A stretch of DNA of 34,821 nt from Planctomycetota bacterium (GTDB lineage: Bacteria > Planctomycetota > UBA1135 > GCA-002686595), in the NCBI GenBank assembly GCA_026692705.1, contig JAPLOE010000266.1, forward strand, positions 1-34,821, given 5' to 3'. Both the position numbers and the translations under genes were made by a program. The notes below the pieces were generated by a model. The model worked only from the letters and a program-made list of their open reading frames with translations. It ran no database searches and was not told the origin of the DNA. Below, piece after piece: positions 23,534-31,220 of this stretch. The first letter of the stretch is position 1; every line of letters starts with the position of its first letter.

Positions 23534-25320
23534 GCGACAGCGACTCCGAGCGGATGTTCGAGATGCAGCCCCAGCGCCCTCCCGAAGATCGGCTCGAGCG
23601 CTGGGTCGAACGCGACGTCGACGCCGTGTGCGCGCTCGACGCCGAAGGGCGCATCGCGCTCGCCAACTCCGCCGCCGCGCGCCTGTTCGGGCGTCGCCGC
23701 GAGCAGCTCGTCGGCAGCCTGCTCGGAGTGCCGCTCTCGCGCGCCAACGGCGTCGAGTTGCAGCTCCCGCGCGACGGCGCCGAGCCCGCGACGGTCGAGC
23801 TCGTGCTGCTCGGCGAGGAAGGCGGGCGCCGCTGGATCAAGCTGCGCGACATCACTGCGCTCGCGCACGTCCGCGACCAGCTCGACCAGGCGCGCATCCG
23901 CTATGAGCTCGTCGAGTCCGCGGCCAACGACGGCCTGTGGCACTGGGACCTCGCCAGCGACCGCGCGCACTTCTCGCCGCGCTGGCGCGAGATCCTCGGC
24001 CTCGCCGAGCGCGAGCTCGACGACTCCGTCGGTGAGTGGCTCGAGCGTGTGCACCCCGAGGACAAGGAACGCGTGCAGGACGAGCTGCGCACGCACCTCG
24101 AGGGACTGTCCGCGCGCTTCGAGAGCGAGCACCGCCTGATGCACGAGAGCGGCGCCTGGCGCTGGGTCCTGTGCCGCGGCCTCGCCGAGCGCAACCACGA
24201 GAACAAGGCCTCGCACTTCGCCGGTTCGCTGAGCGACATCACCAGCCGCAAGCTCGCCGAGGACCAGCTCGCGCACCGCGCGTTCTACGACTCGCTGACC
24301 GAGCTCCCCAACCGCGCTCTGTTCCTCGATCGCCTGCGCCATGCGCTGCGCCGTGCCGCGCGGCGCAAGGACTACTCCTTCGCGGTGCTGTTCCTCGACA
24401 TCGACCGCTTCAAGGTCATCAACGACAGCCTCGGCCACATGGCCGGCGACCGGCTGCTCGTGATGATCGCGCGCCGGCTCGAGCTCTCGCTGCGCCCCGG
24501 CGACAGCGTCGCGCGCTTGGGCGGCGACGAGTTCACCGTGCTGCTCGAGGGCATCCAGGACGCCGGCGACGCGATCAAGATCGCCGACCGCATCCATGCG
24601 GAGCTGCTCGCGCCCTTCAACATCTCCGGCCACGAGCTGTTCGTGAGCTCGTCGATCGGCATCGCGACCTCGAGCACCGGCTACCAGCGCCCCGAGGACG
24701 TGCTGCGCGACGCGGACACCGCGATGTACCGCGCCAAGGCCGCCGGCCGCGCGCGCCACGCACTGTTCGACACCGCCATGCACGCCCACGCCGTGCAGCA
24801 GCTGCAGATCGAGCGCGACCTGCGCCGCGCCATCGAGCGCCACGAGATGCACGTGCACTTCCAGCCGATCGTGTCGCTCGCGACCGGGCGGATCACGAGC
24901 TTCGAGGCGCTCGTGCGCTGGACGCATCCCGAGCGCGGCGCGATCTCGCCCGGCGAGTTCATCCCGATCGCCGAGGAAACCGGCCTGATCGTGCCGCTCG
25001 GCCGCTGGGTGCTGCGGCAGTCCTGCCTCGAGCTCGCCTCGTGGCAGCGCAAGCTCTCCGACCCGTCGCCCTGCACGCTCTCGGTCAACCTCTCGAGCAA
25101 GCAGCTCAACCAGCCCGACCTCGCGCACCAGATCGCGCAGATCCTGGTCGAGACCGGCATCCGCGGCGAGCAGATCCAGCTCGAGATCACCGAGAGCGCG
25201 ATCCTCGAGCACCCCGATGCCGCCAAGTCGATCCTGCTCAAGCTCAAGGACCTCGGCCTGCGGCTCTCGATCGACGACTTTGGCACCGGCTACTCGTCGC
25301 TAAGTCGCAGCTCGCGCTGA
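23530..25320 (+). CDS. PAS-PAS-GGDEF protein with truncated EAL domain (cyclic-di-GMP signalling)
   Basis: The 596-aa product, started at a GTG overlapping the kaiB-like stop, has a first PAS (about 25-110; AVCALDAEGRIALANSAAARLFG) and a second PAS (about 125-240; GLWHWDLASDRAHFSPRWREI). A diguanylate cyclase domain (about 248-405; DSLTELPNRALFLDRL) carries an intact LGGDEF at about 330-335. An EAL domain starts near 425 with Glu459 in FEALVRW, Asn520 in SVNLSS, Glu552 in LEITES and Asp582-Asp583 in DDFGTG. It then stops after YSSLSRSSR. The conserved Lys and EGVE glutamate that complete the phosphodiesterase site are missing. The lost C-terminus continues in another frame (25302-25421). The cyclase should work; the phosphodiesterase should not. 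Confidence 0.9.
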   Translation: MSDSDSERMFEMQPQRPPEDRLERWVERDVDAVCALDAEGRIALANSAAARLFGRRREQLVGSLLGVPLSRANGVELQLPRDGAEPATVELVLLGEEGGRRWIKLRDITALAHVRDQLDQARIRYELVESAANDGLWHWDLASDRAHFSPRWREILGLAERELDDSVGEWLERVHPEDKERVQDELRTHLEGLSARFESEHRLMHESGAWRWVLCRGLAERNHENKASHFAGSLSDITSRKLAEDQLAHRAFYDSLTELPNRALFLDRLRHALRRAARRKDYSFAVLFLDIDRFKVINDSLGHMAGDRLLVMIARRLELSLRPGDSVARLGGDEFTVLLEGIQDAGDAIKIADRIHAELLAPFNISGHELFVSSSIGIATSSTGYQRPEDVLRDADTAMYRAKAAGRARHALFDTAMHAHAVQQLQIERDLRRAIERHEMHVHFQPIVSLATGRITSFEALVRWTHPERGAISPGEFIPIAEETGLIVPLGRWVLRQSCLELASWQRKLSDPSPCTLSVNLSSKQLNQPDLAHQIAQILVETGIRGEQIQLEITESAILEHPDAAKSILLKLKDLGLRLSIDDFGTGYSSLSRSSR

Positions 25321-25421
25321 TGCGCGCCGTCGACTGCGACTACGCGCAGGGTTACTTCTTCAGCCGCGCGATCGATGGCGACGCCGCGCGCGAGCTGCTA
25401 GCCGCCGGCCGACGCTGGTGA
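25302..25421 (+). pseudogene. Out-of-frame remnant of the EAL domain C-terminus
   Basis: In the frame one base earlier than the GGDEF-EAL frame this reads KSQLALMRAVDCDYAQGYFF and then SRAIDGDAARELL. That is the typical last part of EAL domains (QL.xLRxxGCDYAQGYFFSRP). It adjoins GTGYSSL directly, so about 50-55 residues that should lie between them are absent, and the missing length is not a multiple of three. This is the sign of a deletion, or of a sequence or assembly error. It overlaps the end of the convergent permease gene by 24 bases. Confidence 0.82.
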
Positions 25422-26798
25422 GCGGCGCGCCCAGAGCGCGTACGCGATCCCGCCCGCCGCAAAAAGCCCGGCCGCCTGCAGCGCGGGCAGCGTCTGCGCG
25501 CTCATCGCGATGCGCACCAGCACGGCCGCCGAGCAGGCGAGAAAGATTGCGGGCATCCACGGATAGCCCCAGGCGCGGTAGGGCCGCGGCGCGTCTGGCA
25601 GCCTGCGCCGCAGCACGAACAGCGTCACTCCGCAGATCGTGAAGAACACCCAGTCGCAGATCGAGCAGACCTCGAGCAGCTCGCCGATGCTCCCCGCGAC
25701 GAACACGTGCCCGACCGCGAAGGCCGCCTGCAGCAGGATCGCGCGCGCCGGCGTCTGGAAGCGCTCGTGGATCTTCCCGACGCCGCGGAAGAACACTCCG
25801 TCGTCCGCCATCGCGACGTAGATGCGCGGCGCGAGCATCAGCAGCACCTGCGTGATCGCGAAGGTCGAGACCGTGACCAGCGCGGCGACCAGCGGCTCGC
25901 CCCAGCTCACCACCGCCCCCGCCGCCGCCGCGACCGGCGTCGCGCTCGCGGCGACCCCACGCACTCCGAGCACGCCAACCAGCGCCGTGTTGAGCGCGAG
26001 GTAGAGCACGACCACCGCCAGCGTCCCGATCAACGTGCCCAGCGGCAGGTTGCGACCGGGGTTGCGGATCTCGCTCGCCACCGAAGCGACGTTCTGCCAG
26101 CCGCCGAACGTGAACACGATCCCGAACAGCGCCGCACCGACGCCATCCCAGTTCCACGGCAGGTCGCCGCCCTCGGTCGCCGCGACCCGCGGCTCGATCC
26201 AGCCCAGTCCGACGGCTGCACCGAGCGCGACGACGCACAGGATGCCCGCGATCTTCGCGAGCATCGCGACGTTCTGCACGCTCGCGCCCAGCCGCACCCC
26301 GCGCGCGTTGAGCAGCGCGAGCGCGACGATCACCGCCACCGCGATGCCCTTGCGCCCTCCGGGGCCAAAACCGTCGGCGCCGAAGCCCTCGATCCAGCCC
26401 GAGGTCCGCAACAGCGCCTCGAGATGCTCGACGAACACTCCGGCCACGTAGGCGATCGCGCTGGAGACGATCGCCGTGAGCGACATCCAGCCGAACAGGA
26501 ACGCCGCGAAACGCCCCGCTCCCGCGCGCACGAACACGTACTCGCCGCCGGTGCGCGGCATCATGCCGCCCAGCTCCGCGAACACGAGCGCGCCGCTGAT
26601 CGCCACCAGCCCGCCGAAGGCCCAGGCCCCCAGCACCCCCTCCAGCGACCCCATTCCGGCCGCGATTCGCGCCGGTGCCTGGAAAACTCCGGCACCGATC
26701 ACCGAACCCATCACCATCATCGTGACGTCAAAGGGTCCGAGGACCCTCGCGAGCGCGGGACGTCCGGCCGAATCGCCTCCTTCGCGGTCCGGGTTCAT
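25398..26798 (-). CDS. APC-superfamily amino-acid/polyamine permease
   Basis: The 466-aa product is a secondary transporter with about twelve to thirteen hydrophobic helices. The first has the APC substrate-site glycine motif (FDVTMMVMGSVIGAGVFQAP, about residues 24-43). The second region ELGGMMPRTGGEYVFVRAGAG is typical of the family, with PRTGGEYVF the hallmark loop. Later ones include FGIVFTFGGWQNVASVASEI and RNPGRNLPLGTLIG. The C-terminal YRAWGYPWMPAIFLACSAAVL is also a common APC ending. Substrate is unknown; amino acids are most likely. The ATG at 26798 puts a short acidic N-tail before helix 1. Confidence 0.93.
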   Translation of the reverse strand: MNPDREGGDSAGRPALARVLGPFDVTMMVMGSVIGAGVFQAPARIAAGMGSLEGVLGAWAFGGLVAISGALVFAELGGMMPRTGGEYVFVRAGAGRFAAFLFGWMSLTAIVSSAIAYVAGVFVEHLEALLRTSGWIEGFGADGFGPGGRKGIAVAVIVALALLNARGVRLGASVQNVAMLAKIAGILCVVALGAAVGLGWIEPRVAATEGGDLPWNWDGVGAALFGIVFTFGGWQNVASVASEIRNPGRNLPLGTLIGTLAVVVLYLALNTALVGVLGVRGVAASATPVAAAAGAVVSWGEPLVAALVTVSTFAITQVLLMLAPRIYVAMADDGVFFRGVGKIHERFQTPARAILLQAAFAVGHVFVAGSIGELLEVCSICDWVFFTICGVTLFVLRRRLPDAPRPYRAWGYPWMPAIFLACSAAVLVRIAMSAQTLPALQAAGLFAAGGIAYALWARRSPASAGG

Positions 26799-26841
26799 CT
26801 CCCCAAGACTACTGAAGCCGCGCTCGCCGGCGGCACCTGCC

Positions 26842-26870
26842 TTGACTTCCCGCCTCCCTGCCTCGACGAT
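26842..26870 (+). promoter_or_regulatory. Putative promoter of the sugar dehydrogenase gene
   Basis: TTGACT (26842-26847) and GACGAT (26865-26870) lie 17 bases apart, about 70 bases before the ATG at 26941. The -35 box matches at five positions and the -10 at three. By-eye prediction. Confidence 0.28.
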
Positions 26871-26940
26871 TTGAACCTCCCCCCACGAGCACCCCGCCCC
26901 GCGCGGGGCAGCCCTACCTCTGCACCTCGGGACACTCTCC

Positions 26941-28767
26941 ATGCGCAAGTTCTCCGTCGGCGCGCTTCTCGCCGCCGCCCTCCTCACCACGTCTGCCTGG
27001 GGCCAGACCCTGCAGGCGACGCTGGTCCAGTCGGGCTTCTCGCAGCCCCTCTTCCTCTGCTCGCCTCCGGGCGACACCGCCCGCATGTTCGTCGTCGAAC
27101 AGGGCGGTCGCATCCGCATCATCAAGAACGGTGCGATCCTCTCCACCCCGTTCCTGCACCTCGGCTCCGCCGCGACCGGCGGCCTCGCCCGCATCTCGAC
27201 CGGCGGCGAGCGTGGCCTGCTCGGCCTCGCGTTCCACCCGAATTACGCGCAGAACGGCTACTTCTACGTCAACTACACCGCGACCGGTTCGGGCGCCACG
27301 GTGATCGCGCGCTACCAGGTCTCCACGTCGAATCCCGACGTTGCGGGCACCACGGAGCTGCCGTTGCTGACGATTGCGCAGCCCTTCTCCAACCACAACG
27401 CCGGTGGCCTCAACTTCGGCGCCGACGGCAAGCTCTACATCTGCACCGGCGACGGCGGCAGCGCCAACGACCCCAACGGCAACGCGCAGAACACGGGCTC
27501 GTTGCTCGGCAAGATCCTGCGCCTCGACGTCAACCTCCCGGCGCCCTACATCCCGATCGACAACCCCTACATCGGCGCCGGCAACCCGCTCGACGAGATC
27601 TGGGCCATCGGCCTGCGCAACCCCTTCCGCTTCAGCTTCGACCGCCTGACCGGTGACATGTACATCGGCGACGTCGGCCAGAACGCGGTCGAGGAGATCG
27701 ACTTCATGGCCGCCGGAGTCAGCGGCCAGAACTACGGCTGGCGCTGCATGGAAGGCACGAGCTGCACCGGCCTCACGGGCTGCACCTGCAACTCGATCGC
27801 CCTCACCCCGCCGATCAAGGACTACACGCAGGCCTCGGGCGGCCACTGCTCGGCCATCGGCGGCTACGTCTACCGCGGCACGAACGTCTGTGGCCTGCAG
27901 GGCACGTACTTCTACGCCGACTACTGCTCGACCGCGATCTGGTCGCTGAAGTACACGAACGGCACGGTCTCGAACTTCACCGTCCGCACCACCGAGCTCG
28001 AGCCCGCCGGCACGCCGACGATCTCCTCGATCTCCTCCTTCGGCGAGGACGCCAACGGCGAGATCTACATCCTCGACTACACCGACGGGGAGGTCTACCG
28101 CATCGACCCCGCCGGTGGCGCCCAGGACTGCAACCAGAACGGCATCGCGGACGGCTGCGACCTGCAGAACGGCACCTCGCTCGACTGCAACGCCAACGGC
28201 CTCCCCGACGAGTGCGACGTCGCCAACGGCTCGCCCGACTGCAACCAGAACGGCATTCCGGACTCCTGCGACATCGCCGCGGGTGCGCTCGACGTCAACC
28301 TGAACGGCATCCCCGACACGTGCGAATGCCAGGGCGGCACCCCGCCGTTCACCTACTGCACGCCGAAGATGAACAGCCAGTTCTGCCTGCCGACGATCGG
28401 CTTCAGCGGTGCGCCGAGTCTGAGCCCGAACACGAGCTTCAACATCACGGCCACCAACCTGATCAACAACCGTCAGGGCCTGCTGTTCTACGGCTTCGGC
28501 GCGAGCGCCCAGCCGTTCCAGGGCGGCACGAAGTGCGTTCAGTCGCCGGTGCTCCGCACCCCGACGATGAACACCGGCGGCACCCCCACCGGCATCAACT
28601 GCTCGGGCACGTTCAACTTCAACTTCAAGGCCCTGATCGACTCGGGCTCCGTCCCGCAGCTGCAGGTGATCGGCCAGCAGGTCAACGCCCAGTACTGGAG
28701 CCGCGACCCGCAGGATCCGTTCACGATCAGCCTGACCAACGGCGTCCAGTTCCAGATCTGCCAGTAG
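26941..28767 (+). CDS. Secreted PQQ-dependent glucose/sorbosone dehydrogenase-like protein with Ca-type repeats and shared C-terminal module
   Basis: The 608-aa product has a clear signal peptide (MRKFSVGALLAAALLTTSAWG). A six-bladed propeller of the glucose/sorbosone dehydrogenase family (about 22-390) shows MFVVEQGGRIRIIKNG, ERGLLGLAFHPNYAQNGYFY and SNHNAGGLNFGADGKLYICT. His in NHNAGG corresponds to the family's catalytic base region. AIGLRNPFRFSFDRLTGDMY and GDVGQNAVEEIDF follow. Residues 396-465 contain four 18-19-residue repeats DxNxNGxPDxCD, like calcium-binding thrombospondin-3/EF-hand loops. Residues 472-608 are the Cys-rich module shared with two other exported proteins here. The substrate is unknown. 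PQQ synthesis genes are not in the window. A terminator follows the stop. Confidence 0.92.
   Translation: MRKFSVGALLAAALLTTSAWGQTLQATLVQSGFSQPLFLCSPPGDTARMFVVEQGGRIRIIKNGAILSTPFLHLGSAATGGLARISTGGERGLLGLAFHPNYAQNGYFYVNYTATGSGATVIARYQVSTSNPDVAGTTELPLLTIAQPFSNHNAGGLNFGADGKLYICTGDGGSANDPNGNAQNTGSLLGKILRLDVNLPAPYIPIDNPYIGAGNPLDEIWAIGLRNPFRFSFDRLTGDMYIGDVGQNAVEEIDFMAAGVSGQNYGWRCMEGTSCTGLTGCTCNSIALTPPIKDYTQASGGHCSAIGGYVYRGTNVCGLQGTYFYADYCSTAIWSLKYTNGTVSNFTVRTTELEPAGTPTISSISSFGEDANGEIYILDYTDGEVYRIDPAGGAQDCNQNGIADGCDLQNGTSLDCNANGLPDECDVANGSPDCNQNGIPDSCDIAAGALDVNLNGIPDTCECQGGTPPFTYCTPKMNSQFCLPTIGFSGAPSLSPNTSFNITATNLINNRQGLLFYGFGASAQPFQGGTKCVQSPVLRTPTMNTGGTPTGINCSGTFNFNFKALIDSGSVPQLQVIGQQVNAQYWSRDPQDPFTISLTNGVQFQICQ
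28126..28320 (+). repeat. Four tandem Ca-loop-like coding repeats
   Basis: Units start at 28126, 28183, 28237 and 28291, spaced 57, 54 and 54 bases. Each encodes the pattern D-x-N-x-N-G-x-x-D-x-C. Units one and three are nearly identical in DNA, suggesting recent duplication. They form a linker between the propeller and the C-terminal module. Confidence 0.8.
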
Positions 28768-28802
28768 CTCTGGTACTGCCTCCGCCTCGGGCGGAGCGAG
28801 CC

Positions 28803-28841
28803 AGCGGCCGGTCCCGGCGGGGGGCCGGCCGCTTCTCTTTT
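28803..28841 (+). terminator. Intrinsic terminator of the sugar dehydrogenase gene
   Basis: AGCGGCCGG (28803-28811) pairs with CCGGCCGCT (28825-28833). A further CCC/GGG can pair inside. TCTCTTTT follows. It starts 36 bases after the stop codon. Confidence 0.72.
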
Positions 28842-29517
28842 CCTTCCGTGGCTCCCCGGCGGGAAGGCGTGACGTCGAAGGATCGACGCTGGAGCGCCTC
28901 GCCGTAGTTGGAGCGACGGGTGCATCCGCCCATGGGCGCGGCGGCCGGTTGAGCGCTCGAGGGCTCGACGCGGGCGCGTCGGGCCCACGACGGCGCGCCG
29001 CGAAGGCCCCAAAGCCAGCTGGACGATTCGCCCCGGGCGGGGACGCGCTCGCGATCGGAGAGTGCGTGCGGCGGCACGGCCACCGGAAAGGCGCGGCTGG
29101 GGGCGCCTTGCGTCGAGGCCGATCCTGCCCGGGGGATGCGCCCCTGCGCCCCTTCGCGCCCTGCGCCCCGCCTGCGCCCCGCCTGCGGCCCCGCCTGCAC
29201 CGCGCACCAGCCTTCCGCACTGCGGGCGCTTTCGGCGCCCAACGCTCGCCACTGACCTTCCCAGCCGCCTTCTCGCGCAGGCGCCCTCCATCCTTCCCTC
29301 ATGTCCCCTCCCCAGGCGAACGCCTCTCCGGCTCGCCGGTCCCCGCCGCGCTATCCGCGTCCCCTCTGCCTCCTCCGCACTCGGCGTTCGCGCGCTCACG
29401 CCCTTCTCGACTCTGTCTCGGCCCCGTTCCCTGCTCGGCTCGGCTCCTTCCTCCCTCCGCTGCCCCTCCGTTCCTCCGCCCTCCGTGTCTGCTGCCCGCC
29501 GCGGCTTCTGAGGCACG
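28842..29517. other. Gene-poor interval between two convergent terminators
   Basis: These 676 bases lie between the terminators of two convergent genes. Frames are open on both strands, but their translations are low-complexity Arg/Pro/Ala and resemble no family. The right half (about 29240-29510) is markedly pyrimidine-rich on the plus strand. A short 11-base tandem repeat lies at 29162-29195. I found no tRNA, tmRNA or RNase P RNA signature in it. Confidence 0.55.
29162..29195 (+). repeat. Short tandem repeat, 11-base unit
   Basis: TGCGCCCCGCC occurs twice in a row, followed by the 12-base variant TGCGGCCCCGCC. Related GCGCCCC fragments precede it. It is in non-coding DNA. Confidence 0.75.
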
Positions 29518-29551
29518 AAAAAGGACCGGCCACCGCGCGGGTGGCCGGTCC
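29518..29551 (-). terminator. Intrinsic terminator of the secreted Cys-rich protein gene
   Basis: On the minus strand a perfect 12-base stem GGACCGGCCACC / GGTGGCCGGTCC (29540-29551 and 29523-29534) with a five-base loop is followed by TTTTT. It begins about 65 bases after the stop at 29617. It is the clearest terminator in the window. Confidence 0.88.
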
Positions 29552-29616
29552 CTTGAGAACCGACGTGCTGCGAGCCTCACCGCGGACCCAGCGGGCCCGC
29601 GGCGCGGCTTGTCAGA

Positions 29617-30963
29617 TCACGGGCAGAGAACGATCTCGAGACCGTTCGAGAGGTGCGTCGTCTTGACGGCCGGCGGGTCGCGGAACCACGCCTGGATGTC
29701 GAAGACCGAGCCGGCGACGACCGGGAACACGCCCTGGGCCGCGAGCTGCGCGTTGATGTCGATCGACATCGAACCGTTGCACGCGCCGTTGGTGCCGCCC
29801 GTCGCCTGCACCGAGGTGCGGAGCGTCGGGGACTTGACGCAGAGGAAGCTCGAGGAAGCCGGGGCCCACGGCGTGGCCTGCTGGCCGATGCCGAAGAAGA
29901 TCAGGCCCGTCTTCTGACCATTGACGCCCGTCGCGGCGACGATCGCCGGACCGGCGTTGCTGGCGCTGGGGATGCCGCTCTGGAGCGTCATTGCCGCGTT
30001 GCAACCGGTCGACGTCGTGCCGGCCGTGCAGTAGCTGACGGCCGTGGCGACGCAACCGCCGCACGAGCCGTTCGAACCCAGACGCAGCCAGTAGCTGGAG
30101 AACGGACCGGTCGGGTGACCGCCGAACCAGTAGCAACCCGTGCCGAGCGCGGGGTTGCAGGCAGCGTTGGTGTTGGCGCCGCCGGCCGGGTCGCCGTCGG
30201 TGTTGACCCACCAGCTGTCAATCGTGCCGAGGCCCGAACCACAGGGGTTGCCGTACAGGGGGTCGGTCGAGCACGGGATGTTGTACGTGCACGAGCCCGA
30301 GACGGTCGCGATCGGCTCGCCGCTCAGCAGCGAACCGCCGTTGCCGCTCACCATGCGCCACGACCAGTTGAACACGTCGAGGTTGGCGACGTTGTCGAAG
30401 ATGCCATCGCCATCCGACGGCATGCAGATGCCGGTGTTGCCGAGGTCGAAGCCGACCGTCCAGCAGCCGTTGCCCGGCAGCGTGGCGACCGGGAGCTGGA
30501 AGATCGTGCCCTGCGTCGACAGCGGCGGCGGGACGGGGCTGATGCCACCGCACTGGCCGAGGTTGTCGTAGAAGCCGACCTGCATGTTGACGGAACCCGT
30601 CGCGACGAAGGCACAGTAGCTGACTTCGAAGAACGTGATGTTGTTGTCGATCGTGGAGCCGAGCGGGTTGTTGCCGCCCACGCCACCGGGGATTCGACCT
30701 TCGTCGATGTGGTCTTCGCACGGGTTGCCGCCGAAGTAGTAACCGGCGACCGAGTAGGTGCAGGTGTTGTCGTACACGATCTGGGTGTACGCGCGCATCT
30801 GCGCCTCACGAGCAGCGCTCAGCGGCTGGCCGGTGCGCAGGTTGATCACCGGGCCACGCTGAACGGGGCTGGTGACGGGGTAGAGCGGCGCCGCCTGCTG
30901 CTGCGCGAAGCTTGCGCCACAGAGCAGCATGGCGCCAGCTGCGATCAGAGTCGAACGAACCAT
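29617..30963 (-). CDS. Secreted Cys-rich protein with shared C-terminal module, unknown function
   Basis: The 448-aa product has a signal peptide (MVRSTLIAAGAMLLCGASFA). A large Gly/Asn/Thr- and Cys-rich beta-type region follows (about 60-310), with aromatic segments such as FEVSYCAFVATGSVNMQVGF and GCWTVGFDLGNTG. This may be a choice-of-anchor-like or carbohydrate-binding-like sandwich, but I do not recognise it. Residues 311-448 are the module shared with the sugar dehydrogenase and the lamin-tail protein (GLIFFGIGQQATPW, FDIQAWFRDP, SNGLEIVLCP). It has its own strong ribosome-binding sequence and a strong terminator, unlike most genes here, so it may be highly expressed as a surface protein. 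No catalytic motif is visible. Confidence 0.85.
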   Translation of the reverse strand: MVRSTLIAAGAMLLCGASFAQQQAAPLYPVTSPVQRGPVINLRTGQPLSAAREAQMRAYTQIVYDNTCTYSVAGYYFGGNPCEDHIDEGRIPGGVGGNNPLGSTIDNNITFFEVSYCAFVATGSVNMQVGFYDNLGQCGGISPVPPPLSTQGTIFQLPVATLPGNGCWTVGFDLGNTGICMPSDGDGIFDNVANLDVFNWSWRMVSGNGGSLLSGEPIATVSGSCTYNIPCSTDPLYGNPCGSGLGTIDSWWVNTDGDPAGGANTNAACNPALGTGCYWFGGHPTGPFSSYWLRLGSNGSCGGCVATAVSYCTAGTTSTGCNAAMTLQSGIPSASNAGPAIVAATGVNGQKTGLIFFGIGQQATPWAPASSSFLCVKSPTLRTSVQATGGTNGACNGSMSIDINAQLAAQGVFPVVAGSVFDIQAWFRDPPAVKTTHLSNGLEIVLCP

Positions 30964-30969
30964 GAAATG

Positions 30970-30975
30970 TCTCCT
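30970..30975 (-). promoter_or_regulatory. Strong ribosome-binding site of the secreted protein gene
   Basis: AGGAGA on the minus strand lies six bases before the ATG at 30963. It is one of the few near-consensus sites in the window and fixes the start. Confidence 0.75.
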
Positions 30976-31013
30976 GAGAAGTGAAAAGGGAGGGAGAGAA
31001 CCTCTTGGCCCAA

Positions 31014-31042
31014 GGGTAACGCCCCCGTGAAGGAAGCGTCAA
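31014..31042 (-). promoter_or_regulatory. Possible promoter of the secreted protein gene
   Basis: On the minus strand TTGACG (31037-31042) is followed after 17 bases by TTACCC (31014-31019), about 50 bases before the ATG. The -35 is good and the -10 poor, so this is tentative. Confidence 0.25.
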
Positions 31043-31163
31043 ACCGGATTCCTAGCAAACGTAAGAGGTTTCCGTGGAAGCGCAAGTTCCCTCCGATTCC
31101 GGAACCCTGGGTCGCGGGGACTCCGACGCGTCGCGACGACGGTGCGATCCCGTCTGAATCGAG

Positions 31164-31199
31164 GACGCCCCGCCTCCGCAAACGCGAAGGCAGGGCGTC
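31164..31199 (-). terminator. Hairpin after the SPFH/zinc-ribbon gene, probable terminator
   Basis: Arms of 16 bases (31184-31199 and 31164-31179) enclose a four-base loop, 21 bases after the stop at 31221. Two non-Watson-Crick positions are G-U pairs in minus-strand RNA but C-A mismatches in plus-strand RNA. So the structure serves the minus-strand gene. No long T-run follows. Confidence 0.6.
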
Positions 31200-31220
31200 T
31201 GTACCGGTCCTGAGGTGCTT

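Noticed and set aside
28539-29516. Minus-strand frame across the gap after the sugar dehydrogenase
   Set aside because: It runs through the dehydrogenase gene and its terminator, and its translation is low-complexity Arg/Gly/Ala with no recognisable domain.
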